In this document: piece by piece, positions 8,711 through 19,000 of the stretch
Numbering within the stretch: position 1 is the first letter of the stretch
How the letters are laid out: every line of letters starts with the position of its first letter
DNA from: Arthrobacter sp. ov118
GTDB taxonomy: Bacteria > Actinomycetota > Actinomycetes > Actinomycetales > Micrococcaceae
NCBI RefSeq assembly: GCF_900116495.1
Contig: NZ_FPAY01000002.1
Location: 62,001-126,000 of the forward strand
Length of the DNA: 64,000 nt
Direction: 5' to 3'
The notes under the pieces: generated by a model
The model's database searches: none
What the model was told of the DNA's origin: nothing
What the model saw: only the letters and a program-made list of their open reading frames with translations
Program-made: the position numbers and the translations under genes

Positions 8711-10090
8711 TTGGCTACATTGCCTGCCCTGTCCTTAGTTCGCTCTGCCCGGCGTTGGCGCATTTTGCCAGTGGCCCTATTGGCCCTTGTCCTGGCCGTT
8801 CCACTGCCGGCTGCAACTGCCGCAGTTGGGATAAAGCCGGCGGTGACTTATGCCACGCCTAGCGGGCTAACATCCTCGGCCCAGAGCAGTACGTCACTGA
8901 CATACAAATGGAATGCAGTTGCCGGTGCACCGAAATACCGCATCCAGATCTCGCCCAACGCCGACATGTCCGGTGCCAGCTTCTACAGGTTTTCCTCCAA
9001 CACGGGAGAAATCCGGAGTTTGAAGCCGAACACCAAGTACTACGCCAAGGTCCGCGTGATCACCCTCGACGGAGGAAACCTCAGCCCCTATTCTTCGGCT
9101 GTTGCGGCCAAGACCCTGGCTGCGCCTGTTCTTTCCGCCATTACGAATGGGCTCTCGGTGGCAAGCTACAACGTCAAATGCGACAACTGCTTTGACGGGC
9201 TGCCAAATGAGCTAACTTGGTCGGGCCGCAGGGACGCCGTGGTCTCCACAATTGTCTCGAAGGTTCCGGACGTCGTCGGTGTTCAGGAAGCCTCGCAGGG
9301 CTGGCTAAAGAACGAGACACGGCCGGGTGGGCTTTCCCAGTTTGAGGATCTCCAGGAACGGTTGTATAAGCGGGGAATCAATTACCAGCTCACCAACGCC
9401 AAACGCAATAACTGTGTCAACGACGTCACGCCGACCAACTGCGTATATGCGGACCGAGGGGCGTCCCAGGGAACCAAGATTCTCTATAACAAGGGCACCG
9501 TCGATCTCGTAAGCCAAGGCTCGGTTGCACTTCCAAAGCTCAGCGCGGGGGACAACACCCGGTACCTCGCTTGGTCAGTCCTGCGGCAGCGTTCCACCGG
9601 AAAGTCTTTCTTCTTCGGTGACACGCAGTTGGACTCTAGCAAAGCAAGCGGCTACTACGAACTGCGAAAGGCTCAGACCTCCGCCATAGTTTCAGCCATT
9701 GCGCGTCTCAACACCGGAAAGCTGCCCGTGATCACGGTGGGCGACTTCAATTCGCACAAGTGGACCGACCCGTCGAACGCCCCTTACGACGTGATGGTGG
9801 GAGCCGGCTACGTCGACCCGTTGGGCAATACGTACAAGAATGACGCTCCCTCCGCTTTCGCTACCGCGGAACTGCGAATCCGGGCCAACTACGACAGCTA
9901 CAACGGCTTCGAGCGGAAGGCCCGGGCAAGGAATACAACGGGGAACGGGACCTACCTGGATTACATCTTCACGTCCAAGATGAGGGTGGGGAAGTGGGAA
10001 ACTGTCATCAACATCGATTCGGCAGGCAACTTCATCGGAACCATCCCCTCTGACCACAACATGATCCACGCGGTGGTCCAGCTTCCGTAA
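8711..10090 (+). CDS. Secreted FN3 plus EEP-domain protein (paralogue of 4795-7029)
   Basis: The product is 459 aa. TTG 8711 is preceded by GAGG six bases upstream. A long hydrophobic signal (VALLALVLAVPLPAATA) covers residues about 18-37. One FN3-like unit (about 45-140) precedes an EEP domain (about 150-459) with SYNVKCDNC, DVVGVQEAS, FGDTQLD, VGDFNSHKW and SDHNMIHA. It shares the four-cysteine pattern and most EEP sequence with the larger protein upstream, so they are paralogues differing mainly in FN3 number (one versus four). Position three of the GDTxL motif is Q here and H in the paralogue, which could change activity. Predicted extracellular phosphodiesterase, nuclease or phosphatase; the substrate is unknown. 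Confidence 0.84.
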   Translation: MATLPALSLVRSARRWRILPVALLALVLAVPLPAATAAVGIKPAVTYATPSGLTSSAQSSTSLTYKWNAVAGAPKYRIQISPNADMSGASFYRFSSNTGEIRSLKPNTKYYAKVRVITLDGGNLSPYSSAVAAKTLAAPVLSAITNGLSVASYNVKCDNCFDGLPNELTWSGRRDAVVSTIVSKVPDVVGVQEASQGWLKNETRPGGLSQFEDLQERLYKRGINYQLTNAKRNNCVNDVTPTNCVYADRGASQGTKILYNKGTVDLVSQGSVALPKLSAGDNTRYLAWSVLRQRSTGKSFFFGDTQLDSSKASGYYELRKAQTSAIVSAIARLNTGKLPVITVGDFNSHKWTDPSNAPYDVMVGAGYVDPLGNTYKNDAPSAFATAELRIRANYDSYNGFERKARARNTTGNGTYLDYIFTSKMRVGKWETVINIDSAGNFIGTIPSDHNMIHAVVQLP

Positions 10091-10102
10091 GCTCTTGGCG
10101 CA

Positions 10103-10148
10103 GCGAGGGCGTCTGCGCAGCCAATAGGTTGCTGCAGGCGCCCTCCGC
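10103..10148. terminator. Imperfect hairpin downstream of the second EEP gene
   Basis: An inverted repeat with short bulges (arms 10103-10124 and 10129-10148) starts 12 bases after the stop. There is no T-tract, so termination is likely rather than certain. Nothing else recognisable fills 10149-10312. Confidence 0.4.
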
Positions 10149-10318
10149 ATTTCCAGCCCGGGGTGCCACGTCGGGGAGGCACCTGTCTCCTTGCTAGCAT
10201 TGGCGAGGACAGTCGGCCTGAATGCCCACGAAGTCGTTGCCCGCGCGGTGCGCCGTCCTCGGCCCCACAACCGGCGACTCTCGTCAAACAGCCGCAGTGA
10301 ATAAAGTTCGGAGTGCAG

Positions 10319-11254
10319 TTGCAGATTGTTAGCTTGACCATGGTTAAGAACGAAGAAGACATCATTGAGGCCTTCGTACGCTATAACCTGAGGTCCATTG
10401 ATCACATGTTCATCGCAGACAACATGTCCACGGACGGCACAGCCGATATCCTGCAGGCGCTCAAGGCGGAAGGGCTCCCCCTGACGCTATCCACGGACTA
10501 CGATCAGGCTCTGAAGCAAAACGAGAAGATGACCGCAATGTACAGGGATGCGTTCAAGAAACATGCATTTGAGTATGTTTTTCTCCTCGACGCTGACGAA
10601 TTTCTTGATCTTGACCGCGAGACAATGTTTGGTCTCCGCGAGTCGCACGGGGGCGCAACGGCATATTACGTCAAGCGCGTCAACTTCCTTTACGGCGGTG
10701 AGGTGGCTGACCGAGGTAATTTGGCCATATTCGACATCATGTCGGTGCCCGACACTGTCCCGGCGACTGACAAGTCAATGATCTTCCACGAGGCCGGTAA
10801 GTGCGGCGGATTCAAAATTGGTAACGGCAACCATCACGTCAGGGACTGGTCGCGAACTGAGCCCCACGTCTCGGTGAAGCCGGAAAAGGAATTCGCGTTG
10901 ATACGGCATTTGCCGCTCCGTTCAGTTGAACAATACATGCGCAAGAGTCTGCTCGGATGGTTCGCCCTGCAGCTTCGCGAAGCAGGCGTTAATGCGGCCA
11001 AGCAGACAGTGGGTTCCCACTGGCGCACGCAATACCGGCTCATCCTGGAACAGGATTGCAAGGTGGATGCGGAAACTATGATCTCTAACGTCTACGGGGC
11101 GAGCTACGCCAAAAGGTCCGGCCCCCGGGACGCGCCGACGATTGATTTTGACCTCAAGTACGAACACTTGATGCGGAAGCAGACCATCACAACGCAACTC
11201 GCGCGCATGTACGAAGCAACGATTGATAATATGTGGGCGCAAGCGCCTTCCTAA
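10319..11254 (+). CDS. GT2-like (Glyco_tranf_2_4 type) glycosyltransferase
   Basis: The product is about 311 aa. TTG 10319 is favoured because GGAG lies five bases before it; GTG 10313 overlaps that ribosome site. The N-terminus SLTMVKNEEDIIEAFVRYNL and ADNMSTDGT match the glycosyltransferase group that recognises KNE(x)D, and FLLDADEFLDL supplies the DxD metal motif near residue 95. The remaining C-terminal part (HHVRDWSRTEPHVSVKPEKEFALIRHLPLRS) is also typical of the family. There is no signal peptide or membrane segment, so it should act in the cytoplasm. It probably adds one sugar in the surface polymer pathway; donor and acceptor are unknown. Confidence 0.78.
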   Translation: MQIVSLTMVKNEEDIIEAFVRYNLRSIDHMFIADNMSTDGTADILQALKAEGLPLTLSTDYDQALKQNEKMTAMYRDAFKKHAFEYVFLLDADEFLDLDRETMFGLRESHGGATAYYVKRVNFLYGGEVADRGNLAIFDIMSVPDTVPATDKSMIFHEAGKCGGFKIGNGNHHVRDWSRTEPHVSVKPEKEFALIRHLPLRSVEQYMRKSLLGWFALQLREAGVNAAKQTVGSHWRTQYRLILEQDCKVDAETMISNVYGASYAKRSGPRDAPTIDFDLKYEHLMRKQTITTQLARMYEATIDNMWAQAPS

Positions 11255-11327
11255 GGGCGCTGCTGGTCCCGCTCGGGATGCCCGGAATACATGGCTTAGA
11301 TAACAGCCGCCACCAGAAGGAAAATGA

Positions 11328-12059
11328 GTGTCAGTCGTAGTTCGCGGACAGGAAATTATCGGATATTCAGATGACAACGGCAACATTGTCACTGGGTCCC
11401 CGAATTTGCTTCCGTCTAGTTCTATTGAATTTAAAGGGTCTAACTGTCGGGTCGAATTTTCCGATAGAGTAAAGTTTCATGGTGCGATCGTTTTTCACCG
11501 CGACGACTCAAGCGTTGAAATGGGTAAATGGACGTGGTATCGCGGAAGGATTACCCTTGGATTGGGTTGCTCCATTTCAATGGGTGAAAAGTTTTACAGT
11601 GGATATGACTTGCAGATCACTGCGGCTGAAGGTGCGGACGTTATCCTGGGCGACGACGTTCTAATCGCAAATCACTGCCGGATCCGCGCCGACGATTCTC
11701 ATCCGATTTATGACGGGGTGTCCGGACGGCGGCTCAATGTTTCCTCAACTATCGTCGTTGAGGACCACGTGTGGCTGGGCCAGGAGGTATTCCTACTGCC
11801 GGGTGCGTTTGTGGGTTCCGGCAGTGTCGTGGGAGCCAGAAGCGTCGTCACCAAGAGCCGCCCGGTGCCGTCAAATAGCCTGGCGCTCGGCTCCCCGGCA
11901 AGAGTTCAACGGGAAAAAATTAACTGGATTCGAACCCATCTGCAGATGACAGACCAGCCGGACGTTGTACCGTCAATTTTTTCTGGCGACGACTTAACTG
12001 ACAACGGCCGGTCATTTAGTCAGCGGTTTCGCGCAGCGGTTGCAGAGTTCCGCAGATAA
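11328..12059 (+). CDS. Left-handed beta-helix (hexapeptide) acyltransferase
   Basis: The product is 243 aa. GTG 11328 follows AAGGA by six bases; an ATG four bases earlier is in another frame and closes quickly. Imperfect hexapeptide turns run through the central part (ITLGLGCSISMGEKFYSGYD, VILGDDVLIANHCRIRADD) and end in VWLGQEVFLLPGAFVGSGSVVGARSVVTKS, the usual C-terminal part of xenologous O-acetyltransferases, with histidines in NHCRI, DDSHPI and EDHVWLG as candidate catalytic bases. It probably O- or N-acylates a sugar of the polymer using acetyl-CoA. The 5' half is visibly richer in A and T than its neighbours, which fits recent acquisition. Confidence 0.8.
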   Translation: MSVVVRGQEIIGYSDDNGNIVTGSPNLLPSSSIEFKGSNCRVEFSDRVKFHGAIVFHRDDSSVEMGKWTWYRGRITLGLGCSISMGEKFYSGYDLQITAAEGADVILGDDVLIANHCRIRADDSHPIYDGVSGRRLNVSSTIVVEDHVWLGQEVFLLPGAFVGSGSVVGARSVVTKSRPVPSNSLALGSPARVQREKINWIRTHLQMTDQPDVVPSIFSGDDLTDNGRSFSQRFRAAVAEFRR

Positions 12060-12064
12060 ATCGG

Positions 12065-12102
12065 GTGCCGACGCCGGCTGGAGAAGCCGCCGGCGTCGGC
12101 AC
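12065..12102. terminator. Perfect 14-bp inverted repeat between convergent genes
   Basis: Arms 12065-12078 and 12089-12102 are perfectly complementary (GTGCCGACGCCGGC) with a ten-base loop. It lies between the acyltransferase stop and the stop of the convergent minus-strand gene, so it can serve both. There is no long T-run. Confidence 0.6.
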
Positions 12103-12132
12103 GGATTCAGTCCTAATCCGGCTGCTTCTGGG

Positions 12133-15100
12133 TTAGCCCCGCACAGATAGCTCCGGTGCCGTAGCGACTGGAACGTTGGCCTTAAGGAATTGCGCGAGTG
12201 CACTCTTGGTGTAGTCCTCGGCATCAAACACGGCCTCGGGAATCAAACCGTCCTGTGCCGCCTGAAGCCCCTCCACCAAGCCGCCCTCGTCGTTTGTCAC
12301 GATAAGACCGTACCGACCCTGCAATACGTCACGGGGGCCAGGCATGTCTGTGCAGACGATGTTCAACCCAAGGATCAGTGCTTCGAAAAGGACCATAGGC
12401 TGGCCTTCATGCAAGGAAGGCAGCACGAAGCAGCTTGCAGCCTGCAGTGCCGGATACGGGTTCTGCCGCTGCCCAGCAAGCCACACAAAGGAGGTCGCAC
12501 CGAGCTTCGTCACCAGGTGTTCAAGATCCGCTCGCAGCGGACCATCACCAAGGATAAGTAGGTTGGTGTCCGGGTTTCTTTGATGAAAGCGGACGAACGC
12601 CCGGATCAATTTCGCGTGGTCTTTCTCAGGCGACAATCGCCCAATGGCCAGATAGTTCCGCGCCGCGGACTCGTACCAGTGGAGGATGTCCGGGTCGAGT
12701 TCCTGAGCTGCGGCCGTTATGACTGCCTCCGGAAAAATTTGGTTGTCGCACGAGACAAACTTCTCCCGGGGGAGTCCGAAGCGGTCTGCAAGACCAGACC
12801 TATTTTCGTCGGAAACGCTAGCCGATACCGAAATAAGAGAGTCAAAGCTTTCGTAGAGCCGGAACAACGCTTCTAGGTTCGGGAACTTCATGTCCAACTC
12901 ACTGGCCATGTCGTTGTGCAAATAAATCGATTTGTGGCCGTTGGGGCTGCCGTAGGCAATCAAAGACGACCAAAACGTCGCATATCCGTCAAATTCGATG
13001 TTCGAGTCAAACGCGGCGGGCCCCAGAATCCGTTGAAACTCGCGGCGGAAGGACTTTCGATAAATCGCGCGCTGCTCGTCGGAGGACAGGTCGAAGTGCG
13101 CCGTATACCTACCGAGGATCCACTTTTCTTCGGGAGTCAGGGCATGGACACCGACACGTCCAATCACCTGAACGTGCTCCGGCAACTCACGAAACTTCCC
13201 TAACCGGGCGGGATCAGCGGCCAAGACGTGAGGTTCGACGATCAGGACAACGCGGTATTGCTCGGGAGCCAACGACGAGACCAGGTTATAGAAAGAGGTC
13301 GCGATACCGTTCGGGATTAATCCATGATGAAACAGGATGGAGGTTTTGTCGTCGGCTCGTTGTGCGGCTAAACCGTCAGGATCATCTTCGAAGAAGAAGC
13401 GTCGTACTCTGGCCGCAGCACCCCCGTCCTCCTTGGGGCAGAACCGTTTCAAGGCTTCGTTGTACGCCGGGTGGCCGAACCCAGGGGCATCCGCCGCTGC
13501 CTGAATGGCGCTAGGCAAACCACCACGTTCTATTACTACGCGGCCGGGCATATCGTGGACGTCGAGGTAAAGACCCCGCTCGGCTGAATATTCCTCTAGG
13601 TCATGGGTGTAAAAAACGATGGGGCGGCCCGTTGGCAGAAAATCGAAGAAGATACTTGAATAGTCCGTGATGAGAACGTCAACGGCCAAAAGCAATTCGT
13701 TCGTGTCGATGTGCCCTGGGACAACCGATGCGCCGGCATCAAATTCGGTCAGCAGGCCCTCGGTTAGCCGGTGGGCCCGGAAAAGAAGATGATGCTCGGG
13801 GCTTCGCATCGCTTCCAAGTCAGCCGCCAGCTCCAGGGCATCGACAGTCCGGTCGTTAGTGGCGCCTCTCCAAGTCGGGGCGTAGAGCACGACCGGTTTG
13901 GAGTCATTGTCGGGAATACCCAGTTCCCGTCGTATCTGATCTCGACGTGACGCATCGGCGTTGGTAAGGACATCGATACGTGGAGATCCTGTGACGGCGA
14001 TCTTCCCTTGGAAGACGCCAGCAATGTCGTGCCGCTCGATGAGGGCCTGACTGGTGTGCTCGTTCGGGCTCATGAGGTGCGTGGCTTGGAGGAAATTGCG
14101 GGCAATGTTGGCATGGGCCAAGGGTGCCCCGCGCATGTCTTTACCTAGCGTTTTCAGGGGAGTCCCGTGCCAGGTGTTCAGGTATTGTTGACCCGGACGC
14201 CGAGTGTAATACGGCGGAAAGGACACGTTGTTGACCAGATACTTTGCCGAAGCGAGTATCCGCTTGTAGAGATCCGAATTCGTCTCTACGAATATTACGT
14301 CACTCCGCGACTTGAGTCTTTCGGGTATATTCACATCATTGTTGATAACCCAGTAATGCGTAAATGACTGGAACGCTGAATCGGAGTCGACGTGATCGAA
14401 CAGGGCCAGCGGATGGCATCCAATCGAGGACCCGTGGTTGCTTTCCCATAGAATGACGTCATCACGGAGCGGCAGTGTCTCAAGATACTCGACGAATTCC
14501 ATGCTTTTCTTCTGGGACTCGTTGGCAAGATACTTTTCGACCTTGATCCCGTCGGAAAACTGAAACACTTTCGCTTGTTTGAAGGCCGCGCAGGCCTTTT
14601 CGAAGTCCCCGGATTGGTATGCCGCGAAGCCAGCCTTATAGTAAAGGCTGGAATCGAAGGGGTTGCTTCGTTCCATGGCTTTTTGGAATTCCGTGCGGGC
14701 TGACTGCCAGTGAGAGGCTTGGAGGGCCAGGTCTCCAGCCCGGCTGTGGAAGTCGGCATGCTGGCTGACATTTAGCTCAGAGTCCAGGGCCCGCAGGATG
14801 CCGGCGAGATATGAGTTCTTGTCTGCGTCCGTCTGCTCCAGGGCGGGGTCATTTGCCGTCAAAGCGATGGGGGACGACCGCAGGTATGCCTCACAGGCAC
14901 CCTCGTATCTTCCGCCCGCCTGCAGGCTGTAGCCAGCACGGTAGGCCCAATATTTCTTCGATGGGTCCAGAGAATAGGCGTAGTTGTATGCCGCGGCGGC
15001 TTCGAGCCACTGGGATTGCCTTTCCCTGACAAAGCCGAGTTTGTAGTGCCAATATCCGACCTCGGGATTTAGCAGGATGGCACGTTCGTAGGCGTGGGCA

Positions 15101-15981
15101 GCGTCGGCCCAGCGATAGCTTCGGTCATGGGAGAGTCCAATCCGATATGAAAGCTCTGCGTTAAGCGGATCCGCGTTGGCGGCTTCCAAGTAATGTGCCA
15201 GGGCTTCTGTCCACATCCCCTTCTTTTGAAAGAAGACCCCGATGCCTAGGATATCTGCCTTGAGCTTCTCGTCAGTGGCAATCGCTTTTTGATACGCCTG
15301 TCTCGCAGCGTGCAGTTCTCCAAGCTTCTCCAGGGAGTGCCCTTCGCGGAAATGCCATTCTGGATTGTCGCCACTTAGCCTCGAAGCTGCTGCATAGTGC
15401 TTTGCAGATTGATCAAAACGCTTCATCTGATAATTGGCTTCGCCGAGCTCGGCAAGCCACGCGGCATCTTCAAGGTGCAAGTGGAGGCCGGCTTCCAACA
15501 TCTGCAGTTCCTGCCAGCGTTGCCCTTTTTTGGTCCTGAAGTCCCGAAGCCTCGACGAGTGGTAGGCCGGATCGTTTGGCTGGGGTGAGGAGGTGGCAGC
15601 TTCAAGTTCAGCCGCGGCATGTCGCTCGACGGCTGTGCGAAGACGATCGGCCCAGCGGGTGCGGTGCGGCTCCATCGAAAGCGCCGCCTTGTAATTGCTG
15701 ATGGCCGCGGTGAGGTTGCCCTGCTCCGATTCCACGAACGCCAAGCGGTAGCGCCAAGGGGCAAAGTCCGGTCTGAGTTGCACCGCTTTTTCGAACTCAG
15801 AGGCAGCCTCGGAGAGTTTGCCCAAATGGAAGTAGGCGTGACCCAAACCGAAGGCGACAGTTGCTGCTTCTTTTTCGGGATCCTGCTGTCGGATTGAGAC
15901 ATACATTTCAACCGCGCCGGTCCACGCTCGTTCGCTCACCAGTTGCTCGGCACGGTCTAAGGAATCCTGCAGAACGGTCAT
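12133..15981 (-). CDS. TPR - TagF-like polyolphosphate transferase - GT4 fusion protein
   Basis: A 1282-aa product. ATG 15981 is chosen, with AAGGA about 12 bases upstream. Residues 1 to about 470 are tetratricopeptide-like repeats (for example LGHAYFHLGKLSEAASEFEK, IGLSHDRSYRWADAAHAYER). Residues about 560-870 match CDP-glycerol/CDP-ribitol transferases of the TagF type: WHGTPLKTLGKDMRG near 605, LYAPTWRG, then ITDYSSIFFDF near 772. Residues about 877-1282 form a GT4 domain: ILFHHGLIPNGIA, IGRLSPEKDHAKLIRAF, LILGDGPLRADL and SLHEGQPMVLFEALILGLN. One chain could therefore extend or prime a polyol-phosphate chain and add sugar to it, with TPRs organising a complex. Domain order and motifs are seen; the polymer product is inference. 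Confidence 0.87.
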   Translation of the reverse strand: MTVLQDSLDRAEQLVSERAWTGAVEMYVSIRQQDPEKEAATVAFGLGHAYFHLGKLSEAASEFEKAVQLRPDFAPWRYRLAFVESEQGNLTAAISNYKAALSMEPHRTRWADRLRTAVERHAAAELEAATSSPQPNDPAYHSSRLRDFRTKKGQRWQELQMLEAGLHLHLEDAAWLAELGEANYQMKRFDQSAKHYAAASRLSGDNPEWHFREGHSLEKLGELHAARQAYQKAIATDEKLKADILGIGVFFQKKGMWTEALAHYLEAANADPLNAELSYRIGLSHDRSYRWADAAHAYERAILLNPEVGYWHYKLGFVRERQSQWLEAAAAYNYAYSLDPSKKYWAYRAGYSLQAGGRYEGACEAYLRSSPIALTANDPALEQTDADKNSYLAGILRALDSELNVSQHADFHSRAGDLALQASHWQSARTEFQKAMERSNPFDSSLYYKAGFAAYQSGDFEKACAAFKQAKVFQFSDGIKVEKYLANESQKKSMEFVEYLETLPLRDDVILWESNHGSSIGCHPLALFDHVDSDSAFQSFTHYWVINNDVNIPERLKSRSDVIFVETNSDLYKRILASAKYLVNNVSFPPYYTRRPGQQYLNTWHGTPLKTLGKDMRGAPLAHANIARNFLQATHLMSPNEHTSQALIERHDIAGVFQGKIAVTGSPRIDVLTNADASRRDQIRRELGIPDNDSKPVVLYAPTWRGATNDRTVDALELAADLEAMRSPEHHLLFRAHRLTEGLLTEFDAGASVVPGHIDTNELLLAVDVLITDYSSIFFDFLPTGRPIVFYTHDLEEYSAERGLYLDVHDMPGRVVIERGGLPSAIQAAADAPGFGHPAYNEALKRFCPKEDGGAAARVRRFFFEDDPDGLAAQRADDKTSILFHHGLIPNGIATSFYNLVSSLAPEQYRVVLIVEPHVLAADPARLGKFRELPEHVQVIGRVGVHALTPEEKWILGRYTAHFDLSSDEQRAIYRKSFRREFQRILGPAAFDSNIEFDGYATFWSSLIAYGSPNGHKSIYLHNDMASELDMKFPNLEALFRLYESFDSLISVSASVSDENRSGLADRFGLPREKFVSCDNQIFPEAVITAAAQELDPDILHWYESAARNYLAIGRLSPEKDHAKLIRAFVRFHQRNPDTNLLILGDGPLRADLEHLVTKLGATSFVWLAGQRQNPYPALQAASCFVLPSLHEGQPMVLFEALILGLNIVCTDMPGPRDVLQGRYGLIVTNDEGGLVEGLQAAQDGLIPEAVFDAEDYTKSALAQFLKANVPVATAPELSVRG

Positions 15982-16085
15982 AACTCTAATGGTTCCTTCT
16001 ATAGCGATAAAAAATATGCACCGCGGACACCCGCGGATCACGTCAGTATGCTGTAGCCTCACGCGAGAGGATACGGCGCGCCTTC

Positions 16086-19000
16086 TTACTCTGCGGGGGA
16101 ATGGTCTGTGTGGGCAACTTCGCCAGCAGCCACAGTTTGTTCGGTAACACCATCGGGCCAGAGGGCATCGAATACGCGAGCCGTTGCCCGTCCGTCGCAG
16201 TCGGGCGCAAACATTTTGACGAAGGCTTCGTATTTGGGTGCGTACTCGCGGGAGACATCCGAGATGTTCTTGATCGAATGAACGACTTCCTCTGTGGTGT
16301 AGTGGAGGGGACCGGGCGCCTTTTCTTCAAGGTCGAAGTAGAAGCCGCGGGTCGCGTCACGGTACTGGGCGATGTCCGGCGTCAGGAAGATGATCGCCTT
16401 ACCTGTCACGCAGAAGTCGAACATGACAGACGAATAATCGTTCACCAGGATGTCTGCTGCCGTGTAGAGGTCGTTGACTTCAGGGTACTCGGTCACGTCA
16501 ATGACAAACTTGTTTGCCGCCGTCTGCCGCTGGCTTGCGATGTTGTGGTGTCCGCGCAGCAGCAGCACGTAGTCGTCGCCGAGCTGCCGCTGGGCCTTTT
16601 CGAAATCGAGGTAGGTGACCATCTCGTACTGCCTTGAGGCGTTCTTTGCGTCGTCGCGCCAGGTGGGCGCGTAGAGAATGGCAGTCTTGCCCTCGGGGAT
16701 GCCGAGCCTGGTCCGAATGGCGGCCCGGTTCTGTGCCATCCGCTCGCGCGTGAGGCTGTCGTTCCGTGGGTAACCTTCGGCCACAACCCGTCCCTTGAAA
16801 CCGAAGCAATTGGCGAGCACCCCGGCGGCGTATTCGTTCTGCGCCAGAAGCGCATCCCAGTACTCCGCCTCCCGCCACATCAGGTTCCAATACGACAGCG
16901 AGAAGCTCGTGCGGGCGACGTCGTTGCCGAGCTTCTTCAGCGGTGTTCCGTGCCAAGTCTGGATGTAGACCTGTCCCTCGCGCTTGCGGAAGTAGAACGG
17001 GAAATTGTTGTTGTTGATCAGGACCCGGGACTCGGTCAGGAGCTGATACCACAGCCGGGAACCGATCAGCACCGGTTCGGAACCGGCGGGCACCGGCACG
17101 GAGAAGTCCGCGACGGCCCAGTACATGGGCCACTGGCTGCCGCGGCGCTGGAACTCCTCGAGGAGGCGCCTGGGGCTGTCGGTGGCGCGTCGTCCGCCAA
17201 AGCACATGAACAAGACGGCGTCCTTGAGGTTGGCATCCGCGCCCGCCGTCACCGGCGTGCGGAGCATCTGCTGGTCGAACCGTCCTATTTCGTCTTCTGC
17301 GAAGGGCGGCCGCAGATGGATGGTCAGCGCAGCGTTCTTGGGGGTGCGGCTTACGCCGACTTCCAGCCGGTCTGCCTCGATCCGCGCCGGCATCTGCTTC
17401 TGCAGCCCGGACGACGCCGGAATCCAGTAGCCCAAATGGTCGGCAACCCCAGGCGGGACGAAGCGCACGCTGTACGCGCCGGCCTCAGGCAGTACCTCGG
17501 TGCCGCCCCACGGCTTTTGCGGCAACAGGAACTCTGCGGTGAAGACGTTGCTTCCGTCATTGGTACGTACGTTAAGTACTGCGTCTGTAGCGGCAAGGAC
17601 TGCCTTCCCGCTGGAGAGGACAATTCGTGGGGCACGGATTACATGCAGATCCGCTGTGCCTTCGACCCAGAGCGTGCGTTTGTCGGCGGAGACCTCCACA
17701 GTGGAAGCAATAACCCGGCTCTTCCGCTCCTCGACGGTGATGAACCCGTAGCCCGTCAGACCCAGCCTGAGGCTACGGGTCTGGTCGTGCAGTACTTCCA
17801 GCTGCGCGGTTCCCTCTGGCCACGCCACGGGCTGCGGCACGCCAGTGCCGCTGTCCAGCCGAAGCTGCCACTCATACTCGACAGTTGCCCCAGCGCCTGT
17901 TCCCAACCGCGGTATGTCGATGACGTAGACGGCCTTGTTGCCGTCCACTTTTTGGCGGACTGCAGATTTCCGGATGCCGAATTTCCGGGACTCAATGGAT
18001 ACCTTCGCTGCCTCAGGGACTGAATCGGCTGCCATGGTGAGGGTCAGCTTGCGCCGGGCCAACTCGATGGACGTTGCCACGTACTGCGGTGTGACAGGAA
18101 TGAATGTCAGACCCGTGGTGGACGGACGCATCTCCACAGCCATCCTTGATGCGCCCTGCATCGGGCCAACAGGGAGCCGGCCGGTGGATCCGGTAAGATC
18201 CCGGCGCGTCAACGGCGCCGTGATTGTCCGTCCCCCGGCGCTGACGGTCAGGAGGACGTGCCAATTGGCCAGCTCTGCTGTCGCATTTTCTTCCAGCATG
18301 ACGGCGGGGTCAATGATGGTGCTGAACCCCGCGTCCGCGTAGGACGTCCAGTTGTCGTTGGAATCCCAATCGATGGATTTGTCCGAGTGTCGCTCGACCG
18401 CCAAGCGGGCAGTCGCGCCGGTGCTGGCGTTGACCAGAGACGCCTCGATTGTGAGGTTGCCCTGGGCCGGGTCCACGGAGGAGATGTACGCATAGCCACC
18501 GATGATCAGCCGGCCGTCGGCCTGCCAATCGAAATGCGTCATCTTGCTGACGCTATGGACATCGATATCGCGGCAGGCCAGAAGCTGCGGATCGTAACCA
18601 GACAGTTCCTCCAGATACCGGGGCTGGGCGACCAGCCCGGAGTCCGTCACGAGGGTTGGAAAGCTGGAAGCGTAGTCGCTCCGGTGGTTACAGATGCGGA
18701 TAACGTCCTCGCGCTTGTCCGCCAGAACGGCCGAGAGGATCAGCCTGTTATGGATCCGGATGGCATCCCAATTCAGCTCCTGACCTTCGCTGAGGCGCAG
18801 CACGGTGGAGTGCAGCAAATCCCAGTACTCGGGGCTGGTACGGGGGACCACCTCGTAGTAACGGAAGAGCCCGTTGCCCACCTCTTCCGAAAGCCAGCGC
18901 CGATAGTCTTCCGGAGCTGATGCCGCGCGGACTGCGGCGGCAAGAGACTCCAGGCGGTGCAGGCGATCTGCGAGGTAATCCGTCTGGCAGAGCAGCTCGC

